Shown here: positions 6,586-13,688 of the stretch, piece by piece
Layout of the letters: every line of letters starts with the position of its first letter
Position numbering within the stretch: the stretch's first letter is position 1
Virus record (IMG/VR): IMGVR_UViG_3300028228_000116
Coordinates: 1 to 22,620 of that record
Origin: a virus
DNA: 22,620 nt
Direction: 5' to 3' (one strand)
Position numbers and translations under genes: made by a program
Notes under the pieces: generated by a model
Seen by the model: only the letters and a program-made list of their open reading frames with translations
The model's database searches: none
Told to the model about the DNA's origin: nothing

Positions 6586-6930
6586 TATATTTGTCCTTGA
6601 AAGTTTTGTATTCAGGTTTTTCTTCTACTACAATTTCAGTTTTTCCATAAATTTGTTCATCAATTTTTGTATCAACCTTATCAAGGCCATCTAATACTTG
6701 CTTTAATAGAATACTATTGTTGTCGTCATTCTCTTTGACCATATTACCGATCTTTTTTGATATTTTTTCTTGTTCATCACCTTGTTCTTTTTTCTTTTCA
6801 TCATTTTAGGTGAGTGAGATACAGCAGCGTTAGGAGCCATATCAACTCCACCACCTGCTATTGAATTTACAGGAGCGTCTTCTTCCATTCTATTAACAAT
6901 GTCTTGTGCTAACTCTTTAAAGCTTTTCAT
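6578..6930 (-). CDS. Capsid-targeting-like coiled-coil protein (frameshifted)
   Basis: The start at 6930 (MKSFKELAQDIVNRMEED) overlaps the end of the upstream gene. The protein continues APVNSIAGGGVDMAPNAAV. The frame then breaks in the A6 run at 6788-6793. One added A restores a coiled-coil tail: EQGDEQEKISKKIGN, then SILLKQVLDGLDKVDTKIDE, ending YKTFKDKYNG with the stop at 6578-6580, eight bases into the next gene. Restored length is about 117 residues. The N-terminus fits the F-K-x-hydrophobic pattern of T4 internal head proteins, with Glu-Glu-Asp before the Gly/Ala-rich stretch as a possible processing region. Function unknown. The indel is most likely sequence error. Confidence 0.68.
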
Positions 6931-7396
6931 ATTCATCCTCCGAATAATAGTTTCCTTCTTTTTCATAAACATCAATACCAAAACAAGTCATTACTGGTTC
7001 TTTTTCGTAAACTGGTTTGACTTCACCTTGTTCAAGTAATAGTTGATCGTATTGATTTGTTTCTTTTAGGTAAGTAATAATGGCACTTTCAATAAGTGTT
7101 TTATGGGGCTCGTATTTTTTATTTTCTTTTAAAAGTAAAGCAAGAGCAACAGCAAAACCACCTAATTTACTTCCTAAACCCACTTTACTTAGTATTCGTT
7201 TTAGGTTAAAAACAAATCTATGCAGAAAAGTATAAGCACTCTTTTCTTTGTCTGTTGTTAATTCTTTATTTTTCTTTAATACTTTACCGTCTTTGTCAAT
7301 TATACCTTGCTTAAACGCTTCTTGTCTTTCAAAAGGTGTTACCATCAACTTTACGACACGGTAAGTTATTAATGTGTCAATTAATCTGCTAGCCAT
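6917..7396 (-). CDS. Conserved T4-like marine phage protein
   Basis: This is a 159-residue protein opening MASRLIDTLITYRVVKLMVT, a start I recall from many cyanophage and other marine T4-like genomes, where it is unnamed. The first 105 residues are helical and basic, with HRFVFNLKRILSKVGLGSK and a hydrophobic segment GGFAVALALLLKENKKYEPH. The C-terminus is separate and acidic (GIDVYEKEGNYYSEDEYEKL). The hydrophobic stretch is short and may be a buried helix, not a membrane span. The gene overlaps its neighbours on both sides within the virion-type block. A structural or head-assembly role is likely but unproven. Confidence 0.75.
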   Translation of the reverse strand: MASRLIDTLITYRVVKLMVTPFERQEAFKQGIIDKDGKVLKKNKELTTDKEKSAYTFLHRFVFNLKRILSKVGLGSKLGGFAVALALLLKENKKYEPHKTLIESAIITYLKETNQYDQLLLEQGEVKPVYEKEPVMTCFGIDVYEKEGNYYSEDEYEKL

Positions 7397-7761
7397 TATA
7401 GTTCCTTATTCAATAGTTCATCTATTTGTTTTTCTGTACTCACATTATTTAATTCATGTGGATACAAATATTCCAAATAGTTAAGTATAGATTTTAAATG
7501 AGGCCAATATATCTTATCAATCTTAAATAATAATAAGGTACAAGCCACTTCTACACCAAAAACATTTGCTAAGATTATAACATGATTAACTGCTAATCTT
7601 ACCTTAATCTTTTTAGTTATACTATACTTACGAAATAACCTTTTAAGATATTTAAACCGCTTTATATCATCATAAAATTCCTGCTCTTTCTGTAGAGTAG
7701 GATTGTCATAGCTTTGCTGTGCAAATAGCAGCCAATTATCTTTGGTTATCTCTTTGAACAT
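7396..7761 (-). CDS. Conserved T4-like marine phage protein
   Basis: This is a 121-residue mainly helical protein. It opens MFKEITKDNWLLFAQQSYDN, then has DIKRFKYLKRLFRKYSITK, a hydrophobic stretch VNHVIILANVFGVEVACTLL, and IYWPHLKSILNYLEYLYP. I recall the same pattern (KRLxRKY, then LNHIIILxNVFGVE) in cyanophages, as an unnamed neighbour of the preceding gene. No catalytic motif is visible. The tight link (start shared with the next gene's end) suggests the two are co-expressed and may work together. Confidence 0.75.
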   Translation of the reverse strand: MFKEITKDNWLLFAQQSYDNPTLQKEQEFYDDIKRFKYLKRLFRKYSITKKIKVRLAVNHVIILANVFGVEVACTLLLFKIDKIYWPHLKSILNYLEYLYPHELNNVSTEKQIDELLNKEL

Positions 7762-7764
7762 TAT

Positions 7765-8196
7765 CTACACTAATTTAGCGTAGACCTTAGATGTTCCGTT
7801 TTTAAGTGTTTCATAACTAACTTCTAGTTTTAAACCACCTTCTTTTCTATGAGATATACCATCATCATTTAAATCAGAACCATCAGTATCTTTACCAAAT
7901 CTTCCACCAAACTGTGTTACTTCTGCAGTTACATTACCATTATCACCTTCTAAATCTACTGGTGATACTGTTAAACCTATTCTTTGTAACTTCTCTCTCA
8001 ACTCATCAATTGCTTGTTGTGGTTTTAAATATTCCCTTTCGGCAATAGAACCAACAAAAGCATTTACTCTTTTAAGTACATCACTATCTTGTATATTGTG
8101 AGCACCTATAGCACTGTCTTCCGGTGAATTTGATGTTGTTACACCAACTCCGATTTGACCGTGGCCTTCTTTTATATGTTGTTTAAAAGTTTTCAT
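7765..8196 (-). CDS. Conserved phage protein with capsid-targeting-like N-terminus
   Basis: This is a 143-residue protein opening MKTFKQHIKEGHGQIGVGVT, nearly the same design as the T4 internal proteins (MKTYQEFIAE before the cut). IKE|G fits the T4 prohead protease rule (Leu/Ile-x-Glu before a small residue). A helical middle (VNAFVGSIAEREYLKPQQAI, then DELREKLQRIGL) leads into a beta-rich C-terminus with an Asp/Gly loop (GRFGKDTDGSDLNDDGISHR) that looks able to bind a divalent ion. A strong AGAAGGA site precedes the ATG. A head-core or packaged role is inferred from the N-terminus. Confidence 0.76.
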   Translation of the reverse strand: MKTFKQHIKEGHGQIGVGVTTSNSPEDSAIGAHNIQDSDVLKRVNAFVGSIAEREYLKPQQAIDELREKLQRIGLTVSPVDLEGDNGNVTAEVTQFGGRFGKDTDGSDLNDDGISHRKEGGLKLEVSYETLKNGTSKVYAKLV

Positions 8197-8207
8197 TTTT
8201 TTCCTTC

Positions 8208-8415
8208 TTATTTGTATTTGTCTGATACCTTTTTCTTATCATCTGATCTAGGTATCAATCCTTTTGCTTTTAAATGTGCTATATCCGTAAACCCAGCCTT
8301 ACCTGCTTTATGACGTTCCATAGCGTCAGCCGTATTAGGTGGAGTTTCTTTAATAATATCTTCTTCAAAAATCTTCTATACTATCTTCGGTAATAAAAGT
8401 TTTAAATTTTTTCAT
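8208..8415 (-). CDS. Small capsid-targeting-like protein (frameshifted)
   Basis: The reading frame starts MKKFKTFITEDSIEDF one base after the upstream stop. It breaks in the T-run seen as A5 at 8367-8371 on the plus strand. Removing one base restores EEDIIKETPPNTADAMERHK, then AGKAGFTDIAHLKAKG and a charged end with the stop at 8208-8210, about 68 residues. The span being one base over a multiple of three agrees. Like its downstream neighbour it has an F-K-x-F-I-x-E start (ITE|D). Function unknown. Confidence 0.62.
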
Positions 8416-8416
8416 A

Positions 8417-8656
8417 TTAACTAGTAGCTATATTTAAAGCTTTCTCCTTTTCAACTGGCATTTCTTTATTGTCAGTTGTGTTAAGTTTTGCCAATAGTTT
8501 ATCTACTTGTTGAATAGCTCCATATAAAGCGTTTAGATTACTTTTCATTGTACCTAAATCTTTTTCAACTTGTTTAATTCTATTTGACATGGTATTAAAA
8601 TCATCTTCTAATACTTTTCTTTCGTCTTTTAATATTTGTTCATCAATTATCATCAT
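8417..8656 (-). CDS. Small coiled-coil phage protein
   Basis: This is a 79-residue protein. Residues about 1-58 form a near-continuous heptad coiled coil, with DERKVLEDDFNTMSNRIKQV and GAIQQVDKLLAKL, and a short disordered tail (EMPVEKEKALNIATS). I recall similar proteins in marine T4-like genomes next to virion genes. Met1 and Met2 are both possible starts; a GGAGATATG context favours the first. It could be a structural or assembly accessory factor. Function unknown. Confidence 0.72.
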   Translation of the reverse strand: MMIIDEQILKDERKVLEDDFNTMSNRIKQVEKDLGTMKSNLNALYGAIQQVDKLLAKLNTTDNKEMPVEKEKALNIATS

Positions 8657-8668
8657 ATCTCCAATCTA

Positions 8669-9132
8669 TTAAGCTACTACGTAGCCTTCACCACCAATTA
8701 CATACCAGAAAGAAGACTTGTACATACAAACAACACTTTCGCCTGGAGCGTTAAGTGTAATTGTTGTACCTTGTTTAAAGTTTGTAGGTGTAATTGTTAC
8801 AGCATTTGTACCACCAGTTGAAGAATTTAAAATCATCTTAACTTGGCCATCTGTACCAGCTGCTGCTAGTGTAGAAGGAGCTGCCGCTGATGTAGCGTTA
8901 ACTAAAGTTGTACTTTGAGTTAGTGTAATTGCTGTTGATGTTGAACCATCACCAGTAATTGTTTGTACTGCATCTTTAAATGAAATAAAACTAGGGATAT
9001 TATTAAAAACATCCGCTGCTGTTACTTTTTTATTGATTGGTGTTCCTGTTGGATCGTCCACTACGTGGAATAAGTCTGTACTTGCTAATGCGTCACCTAA
9101 ATCGGTCAACGCCGTTACTTTTTGTCTGCCAT
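8669..9132 (-). CDS. Virion-type protein, MADKKVTAL family (frameshifted start)
   Basis: The frame proper begins TDLGDALASTDLFHVVDDPT. Just upstream, an AGGAG eight bases before an ATG at 9132 opens MADKK and then runs into a stop. One extra A in the A5 run (9119-9123) gives MADKKVTALTDLGDALASTD in one frame, a start I recall from many marine T4-like phage proteins. The rest is beta-rich, with GDGSTSTAITLTQSTTLVNA, then GTNAVTITPTNFKQGTTITL, ending YKSSFWYVIGGEGYVVA, a pattern seen in decoration and fibre-type domains. Restored length is about 154 residues. It lies downstream of the MSLWGN protein and a terminator-like hairpin. Probably a virion surface or neck component. Confidence 0.78.
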
Positions 9133-9150
9133 TTTGTTTTCTCCTGTTAA

Positions 9151-9186
9151 CCCTTTCGGGAATGCTACTCTAGGTATTTACCTAGA
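9151..9186 (-). promoter_or_regulatory. Two hairpins in the leader of the MADKK gene
   Basis: The inverted repeat TCTAGGT-N4-ACCTAGA (9169-9186) is perfect over seven pairs. Close to the ribosome site is CCCGAAAGGG on the minus strand (9151-9160), a three-pair stem with a GAAA tetraloop. The AGGAG follows about five bases later. Together they could stabilise the mRNA or control initiation. Confidence 0.4.
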
Positions 9187-9212
9187 TCAATTTGTTCATA
9201 TAGTATATATAA

Positions 9213-9231
9213 GGGCAGCCAAAGACCGCCC
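9213..9231 (-). terminator. Terminator-like hairpin after the MSLWGN gene
   Basis: The minus-strand RNA would read GGGCGGUC-UUU-GGCUGCCC, an eight-pair stem with two G-U pairs and a three-base loop. It lies 18 bases after the stop of the upstream gene and stands out by GC content. The plus-strand equivalent has two mismatches, so the fold is specific to the transcribed strand. The bases after it are only moderately U-rich (UUAUAUAUACUAU), so it may be a weak terminator or an RNA-stabilising end. Confidence 0.45.
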
Positions 9232-9249
9232 TCATATAATAAGTTGTTA

Positions 9250-9822
9250 CTATGCTACTACTGTAACTGAACCAGCCGCTGTACCTATGCCAGCAGCGTT
9301 AGTTATAGTAGATACAGTCGTTGTACCTAAGTCTTTAACTGTACCACTGTTAAGTGACATAGCGTTTGCACCAATTACCATTACATCATTTTCAGCTGTT
9401 GCTGCGTTAGCCGCTGCTATTACTAATGTGAATAATAGTTCGTTGGTACCTGTTCCACTTGCATAAGATAATACGTGTGGACCTCTACCTGTTCCAGTAC
9501 CTTCATTACCGTTTGTAACTGAAAGTTGTGGTGTACCTGTAACTGTAACTGCTTCATTAAATCTTGCTAGTACAGACATTGTGAAACCAGCTGACTTATC
9601 ATAAGTTGTGTTTACAAATTCTAAGTCCGTGATGTTCGCAGTACCCATATTAACATTCAATCCGCCGATTGCTACTAATACTTCTGGTGTTGTACTTGTG
9701 TTTCCGTTTCCGGATAATATAGAACCTGATTCTCTAACCCAGCCTGAAGATGTTGCGTAAACTTCCTTAGCTTCTGAGGTAGTCAAGTTTTTGGGTTTGA
9801 TATCGTTTCCCCATAAAGACAT
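9250..9822 (-). CDS. Virion structural protein with Ig-like (SwmB-type) domain
   Basis: This is a 190-residue protein. It opens MSLWGNDIKPKNLTTSEAKE, then VYATSSGWVRESGS, like structural proteins I recall in marine T4-like phages. The second half resembles a SwmB-type Ig-like repeat: FNEAVTVTGTPQLSVTNG, GPHVLSYASGTGTNELLFTL and NAMSLNSGTVKDLGTTTVST. Such domains act as surface-exposed beta modules on phage virions and bacterial adhesins. It has its own TATAAATA late promoter, a leader hairpin and a strong AAAGGAGAG site, which all fit high late expression. Confidence 0.82.
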   Translation of the reverse strand: MSLWGNDIKPKNLTTSEAKEVYATSSGWVRESGSILSGNGNTSTTPEVLVAIGGLNVNMGTANITDLEFVNTTYDKSAGFTMSVLARFNEAVTVTGTPQLSVTNGNEGTGTGRGPHVLSYASGTGTNELLFTLVIAAANAATAENDVMVIGANAMSLNSGTVKDLGTTTVSTITNAAGIGTAAGSVTVVA

Positions 9823-9841
9823 AATTCTCTCCTTTTAATCT

Positions 9842-9862
9842 GGTTGTTTATAATAAACAACC
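9842..9862 (-). promoter_or_regulatory. Perfect hairpin in the late-gene leader
   Basis: GGTTGTTTA-TAA-TAAACAACC is a perfect nine-pair stem with a three-base loop. It lies between the late promoter at 9886-9893 and the AAAGGAGAG ribosome site. It may stabilise the mRNA of the virion gene. It could also stop incoming transcripts, but no U-tract follows. Confidence 0.5.
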
Positions 9863-9885
9863 TATGATTTGTTAATTAACGGTAC

Positions 9886-9893
9886 TATTTATA
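9886..9893 (-). promoter_or_regulatory. T4-type late promoter for the MSLWGN virion gene
   Basis: The minus strand reads TATAAATA. It lies in the gap between the HAD gene and the virion gene, giving a leader of about 55-60 bases that contains the nine-pair hairpin. Confidence 0.75.
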
Positions 9894-9896
9894 TGA

Positions 9897-10391
9897 TTAA
9901 AAGCCTAGCTTTTTAAGTTCTCTGATTGTATTTGAGGTTGTGGTGTGTAGAATACCAATACCACCTTTTGATGTGAATTGGTCTGTATTTTTCTTATAAT
10001 CGTCTATCAAAATGGCTGGTAGACCAGCTACTTTGGCATAGTTTTGTTTCTGTGATCTTTTTACCAGATTTATATTACCAGGTGCCATTCCTAAATTAGT
10101 TCTTGCCCAATATGATTTACCTGGTATACAGTTTGGATCAAAGCTTTCTTCTACATATGCTGATAGTATATGTGGTTTAGATTTTGATATAAAGTTCCAA
10201 AGGTCTTTTCCACCAGACATCCAAGGAAGTGTATGCCAGAATTTAGGTGTACTCTTTATAGTATCCCACTTTTCGGATTTACTACCGTAAGACCATTGAG
10301 TTATAGATTTACCGATTACCTTTTCAACTCCTTTAGCGAAGTCGCAAAGTACACCGTCCATATCTACATACAATCTTGGTAAGTTATTCAT
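9897..10391 (-). CDS. HAD-family 5'(3')-deoxyribonucleotidase-like phosphatase
   Basis: The protein opens MNNLPRLYVDMDGVLCDFAK, with HAD motif I DMDGV (first Asp nucleophile, second Asp general acid). The middle has WMSGGKDLWNFISKSKPHIL and SAYVEES (motif II region), then KRSQKQNYAK (a motif III Lys) and ILIDDYKKN (motif IV acidic pair). This layout fits the 5'(3')-deoxyribonucleotidase group, which dephosphorylates nucleoside monophosphates and is common in T4-like phages for nucleotide balance. Substrate is inferred. I prefer the ATG at 10391 because GGA lies about seven bases upstream. The ATG at 10403 adds four residues (MENT) but would sit at or before the predicted transcript start. Length is 164 residues, a little shorter than typical bacterial members. 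Confidence 0.85.
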   Translation of the reverse strand: MNNLPRLYVDMDGVLCDFAKGVEKVIGKSITQWSYGSKSEKWDTIKSTPKFWHTLPWMSGGKDLWNFISKSKPHILSAYVEESFDPNCIPGKSYWARTNLGMAPGNINLVKRSQKQNYAKVAGLPAILIDDYKKNTDQFTSKGGIGILHTTTSNTIRELKKLGF

Positions 10392-10409
10392 AGTGTTTTC
10401 CATATCTAT

Positions 10410-10437
10410 ATACTATCATATCCTATGACAAAGTCAA
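10410..10437 (-). promoter_or_regulatory. Possible sigma70-type promoter for the HAD gene
   Basis: On the minus strand TTGACT (10432-10437) is followed after 16 bases by TAGTAT (10410-10415). The -35 is good and the -10 is only four of six. Transcription would start near 10403, supporting the downstream ATG at 10391. Confidence 0.4.
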
Positions 10438-10481
10438 GTGCCATTCTGACACAGCTAGGTAGAACAAATATAGAACAAAGA

Positions 10482-11525
10482 TTAGTTTTTATATTCAACT
10501 TCAGGTGAAGTATCAACTGGAGTAGCTTTTGAACCTGTGTCTGCTTTTGCTTTAGGTTTTTTAATATCTGGATCTTTTTTCTTATTGTCTTCTCCAGAAA
10601 CTCCTTGATTAACTCTATCCTGTGTAGAATCATCAACAGTGTTTTGATTTTCTTTTACCTTTTTGTAAGCTTCTTTAAAACTCATTTTAGGTTTTGGATC
10701 AACAACTTTCTTTTCACCATCAACATCTTTTTGTTTTTGGTTCTGTTTATTAGTCACAAATGTGTGAGTTTCTTTATAAACTTTTTTTCCTTGTTTATGA
10801 AGTTGTAAAGCTGTTTTAGCATCTGGCGCATGTACGTGATCTTTTTTATCAGCCGTATTAGAATTATCTACTGTCGCTTTACCATTTTTGATAATAAATC
10901 TATCGTTGTCATATGCGTCTTCTTCTTTAATACCTTTAGGATCAATTACTGATTCTTTTAATTTTTCTAATTCGTAATCTGTAATTCTAGGATGCATTTT
11001 TTTAATATCTTCATCACTTGCTCCGTCTTTAACCATCTTTTTAAGATGAGGAACATCTCTAGGATGTAATTCTTCATTTTTTGGATCATAGCTAGCCACC
11101 TTTAATGAATTTTTCCAATGTTCTACACTATCAACATCTTTACTAGAAATGGTGTGCATCTTACCATTTTTATCAGAAGCTTTCATAGTATATACACCAG
11201 ATACTAAACTAACTTTATCTATAACATATACTTTACCTTTGACAGTAATATAATTATTAACTTTTAAAAGGTCTTTATTTTTTTGGCTTATTGTACCATT
11301 TGGTTCAGTTATTCCCTCATTTACCTCTTCGTTTTTCGCTTTGTATTTGTCATCTATTTTATTAAAGAAATCTTTTTTTTCTTTTGGTGACATAGCGCCG
11401 ATACCTCTACCAGCTTTTTCTAGTTCTTTTTTGAACATATCTTGGTAAGCATTATCGTTTAACTTCTGGTTTTGGTTAGCCATTATTTCTTCGATACTGC
11501 CTGGTTTGTGTTTTAAATAACTCAT
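10482..11525 (-). CDS. Large hydrophilic phage protein, possible head-core component
   Basis: This is a 347-residue, highly charged Lys/Asp/Glu-rich protein. It opens MSYLKHKPGSIEEIMANQNQ; the KxGSxEE start recurs in unnamed marine T4-like proteins. Residues about 80-135 form a small beta module (LLKVNNYITVKGKVYVIDKV, then GVYTMKASDKNGKMHTISS), possibly an SH3-like fold. Next come PRDVPHLKKMVKDGASDEDI and KKMHPRITDYELEKLKES, a helical repeat resembling its relatives in other proteins of this block. The C-terminal 100 residues are low-complexity and probably disordered (KDPDIKKPKAKADTGSKATP), with an internal MSFKEAYKKVKE. A good AAAGGAT site precedes the ATG. Charge and disorder fit a scaffold or packaged protein. 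Function unknown. Confidence 0.72.
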   Translation of the reverse strand: MSYLKHKPGSIEEIMANQNQKLNDNAYQDMFKKELEKAGRGIGAMSPKEKKDFFNKIDDKYKAKNEEVNEGITEPNGTISQKNKDLLKVNNYITVKGKVYVIDKVSLVSGVYTMKASDKNGKMHTISSKDVDSVEHWKNSLKVASYDPKNEELHPRDVPHLKKMVKDGASDEDIKKMHPRITDYELEKLKESVIDPKGIKEEDAYDNDRFIIKNGKATVDNSNTADKKDHVHAPDAKTALQLHKQGKKVYKETHTFVTNKQNQKQKDVDGEKKVVDPKPKMSFKEAYKKVKENQNTVDDSTQDRVNQGVSGEDNKKKDPDIKKPKAKADTGSKATPVDTSPEVEYKN

Positions 11526-11529
11526 TTTT

Positions 11530-13082
11530 TTATCCTTTTACTTTGGCAGCTAAATCTTTGTCAGCACCACCCCATGTTCCTGAGGATTTTGTTATAAATG
11601 AATTTACTCTAGCGAAAGCCCATTGGTGCTGACTAGCACCTGGTCTGTGTCCACCTTTCCAAGCGGCCATTCCTCTATCGTAAACTTGTTTTAATATTGA
11701 ATAAGGCATACCTGATTTGTCTGCCTTTTTTGTAAGAGCTGCAATAGACTCTATATACTGTCTTCTTTCTTCAAACTTACCTGTCTTTTTGTATATCTTG
11801 TTTCTAGCAAGTGTTGACATGAAAGGTATATTTGCTTTTACTAATTGTCTTAAAGAAGTTGTATCTAATCTATCTAAATGTTTTGAAAGAGCAGTTGCCT
11901 TTTCTGGAGATAGTGTTTTACCTTTAAATCAGCATATGATATTTGTAATCTCTTAATCATATTACTTGTGAACTCATCTAAAGTTTCTTCTTTTTAATAA
12001 TTGATTTAGCAATTTCATGTCCTTTAGTAATAGTCTTCTTATCTAAAGGTGGCTCATCATTCATAGATTTTTTAGCTTGTGCCATACCAATAGCATAAGC
12101 GTCATCTTTAGCCATTTCTTTAACTTCTTTTTCTTAGCTTCTTTTTCTTCTTTGTCTTTAAGAAGTTTATTAGCAATACCAATAGTTAATGGTACTTCTC
12201 CTGTTTCAGGATTAGGTACTGGTTTAATAGTTTTGTTCTTTTCGTTTTCTAGTTTTTGTTTCAAAAGCTCAATTTGACCTGTAGCTGCTGTTAATTGTTT
12301 TTCTAAAACATCTGTGTCTTTTTCTTTCGCAAGAGCAATCTTACCAGCAGGACCAATTTTACCATCTTGTTCATTTACATCTTCAAACTTACCTGTCTTC
12401 TTGTAGATTTTGTTTCTAGCAAGTGTAGTTAGAAAAGGTATATTTTCTTTTGATAGTTGTTTTAAAGAAGTAAGATCAAGTCTATCTAAATGACGACTTA
12501 ACGCATTTGCTTGATCTGTTGAAAGTTTTTTAGGCATTGTACTATATGATTTCTTTAATCTTTTAATCATATCGGAAGTAAACTCATCTAAATTTTCTTC
12601 AGATACTTCTCCCATTTCTTCACCTAATATTTTTTTAACATCAGCAACCGACATTTTTAATTTCTTAGCAATCTCATCTGCCTTTTTACCTTCTTGGTTT
12701 GCTGTAAAAATATCTTTTAAACTAGCTTCTTCTAAATCAGATTCTTCTTTTTTAATTTTAGCACCTGTGCCGTATTGGTCGACATATCTTTGAGCCTCTG
12801 CTGAAGTATTATATCTTCCTAACTCCATAGTTGTACCATCTTTTTTAGTAATAACTACTGTATATTTTTCATCTAAACTTTCGTTATATTTTCTCAGTTC
12901 GGCATCCACTGTAGGATTTTTAGATAAACCTTTTTCTAGTTTTTCTATTTCTGCACAGCTTTAGTCATATTATCTTTGAATTTTTTAGCAATATCTTTTG
13001 CTTTTGAAACTAAAGTCCAACCATATGTTGTTTCTCTAACTTGTTTTAAGGCCTCTGCCATTGTTTGTCTGTATCTACTCAT
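11530..13082 (-). CDS. Multidomain phage protein with internal duplication (several frameshifts)
   Basis: One gene seems to run from the ATG at 13082 (MSRYRQTMAEALKQVRET) to 11530, broken by four one-base losses: near 12950-12957, at 12128-12132 (A5), at 11991-11995 (A5) and at 11923-11925 (A3). Restored, it has an N-terminal helical part (SKAKDIAKKFKDNMTKAV); a KDGTTMELGRYNTSAEAQRY module; a helix-turn-helix-like stretch (KADEIAKKLKMSVADVKKIL); a 70-residue unit starting LDEFTS; a coiled coil (VLEKQLTAATGQIELLKQKL); a second copy of the unit; and a C-terminal domain with YSILKQVYDRGMAAWKGGHR and PGASQHQWAFARVNSFI. That last domain recurs in many phages (DUF5824-like, from memory). Restored length is about 518 residues. 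The ATG overlaps the upstream stop as TAATG. Role unknown; perhaps a head-core or packaged protein. Confidence 0.72.
11770..11981 (-). repeat. Second copy of a 70-residue coding repeat
   Basis: It encodes LDEFTSNMIKRLQISYADLK (after correcting the frame) through ARNKIYKKTGKFE. It matches 12382-12591 along its whole length, with identical blocks LDEFTS, MIKRL, HLDRLD, ANIPF/ENIPF and TLARNKIYKKTGKFE. The two are separated by about 400 bases within one gene. Confidence 0.8.
12382..12591 (-). repeat. First copy of a 70-residue coding repeat
   Basis: It encodes LDEFTSDMIKRLKKSYSTMP through ARNKIYKKTGKFE. The partner is 11770-11981. The two copies differ mainly in the middle helix (PKKLSTDQANALS versus GKTLSPEKATALS), so the duplication is old enough to have diverged, except at the invariant C-terminal end. 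Confidence 0.8.
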
Positions 13083-13396
13083 TATAGGTCACTCCATACT
13101 TCATCCCAATTAGAGATTTTTTGTTTTAACATTTTTTTTAAACCCACTTCTAGTTTCTGTCTTATTGTAATAGCGTCATTACCTACAACAGAACCATAGT
13201 TGTCGTGTACTACTTCTAATGCAGAGTAAGTATCTGCTAATTTTTTATCTCTTAAAATTTCAGCAGCAATATATCTTCTAGTTTCAAAGTGATCGTTTCT
13301 AGCCGTTTTGGCTCTAATGTATTGTAAATTAGTTTGTGAAGCTGATCCCTCATTCAACTGCTGAGTTCTAAATTCTTTTAATGTTTTTTTAGTCAT
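13082..13396 (-). CDS. Small helical phage protein with capsid-targeting-like N-terminus
   Basis: This is a 104-residue protein, unnamed. It opens MTKKTLKEFRTQQLNEGSAS. LNE|G fits the T4 prohead-protease rule, and the basic/aromatic stretch before it fits a capsid-targeting sequence. The rest is mainly helical: YIRAKTARNDHFETRRYIAA, EILRDKKLADTYSALEVVHD, ending KKMLKQKISNWDEVWSDL. Start and stop overlap its neighbours. No catalytic motif is seen. Confidence 0.72.
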   Translation of the reverse strand: MTKKTLKEFRTQQLNEGSASQTNLQYIRAKTARNDHFETRRYIAAEILRDKKLADTYSALEVVHDNYGSVVGNDAITIRQKLEVGLKKMLKQKISNWDEVWSDL

Positions 13397-13688
13397 ATTC
13401 TTTTATCTCCAGTTTCAGTTCCGAACTACCTTTGTGTAGTCTATGAAACTGCTCTTTATTAATATGATAATTTTGACCTATCTCTAATTCAGTAGGCAAG
13501 TTATTATCATGTTGTATTTTCCATCCTGTACCATAAACAACTTTGACAATACGATCTTTCTTATCCTTATGCCATATCAATTGTTCTTGTTTCACGTCCT
13601 CTTTAAAGACTCTAGTAAATATTTTATCAGCAATACTTTTTTCAAAGTCATCAAAAGGTTTATAATAATCTTCTAATTTCATTACCAA
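13389..13688 (-). CDS. Minimal cupin-like phage protein
   Basis: This is a 99-residue protein. The C-terminal two thirds match a single cupin-type beta barrel: LIWHKDKKDRIVKVVYGTGW, KIQHDNNLPTELEIGQNYHI, and EQFHRLHKGSSELKLEI. The pattern (charged strand, G-x-GW, LP-x-x-L-x-x-G-x-x-x-x-I, HRLxKG) recurs in marine T4-like phages, where it is unnamed. His residues in the last strands could bind metal, but the normal cupin metal set is not clearly complete. The N-terminal 30 residues are helical (LEDYYKPFDDFEKSIADKIF). The start overlaps the upstream stop by seven bases. Function unknown. Confidence 0.7.
   Translation of the reverse strand: MVMKLEDYYKPFDDFEKSIADKIFTRVFKEDVKQEQLIWHKDKKDRIVKVVYGTGWKIQHDNNLPTELEIGQNYHINKEQFHRLHKGSSELKLEIKEYD

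Noticed and set aside
10406-10636. 76-residue minus-strand frame overlapping the end of the 10482-11525 gene
   Set aside because: It is a Lys/Leu-rich shadow frame without a ribosome site. The region 10404-10481 instead holds a promoter-like sequence.
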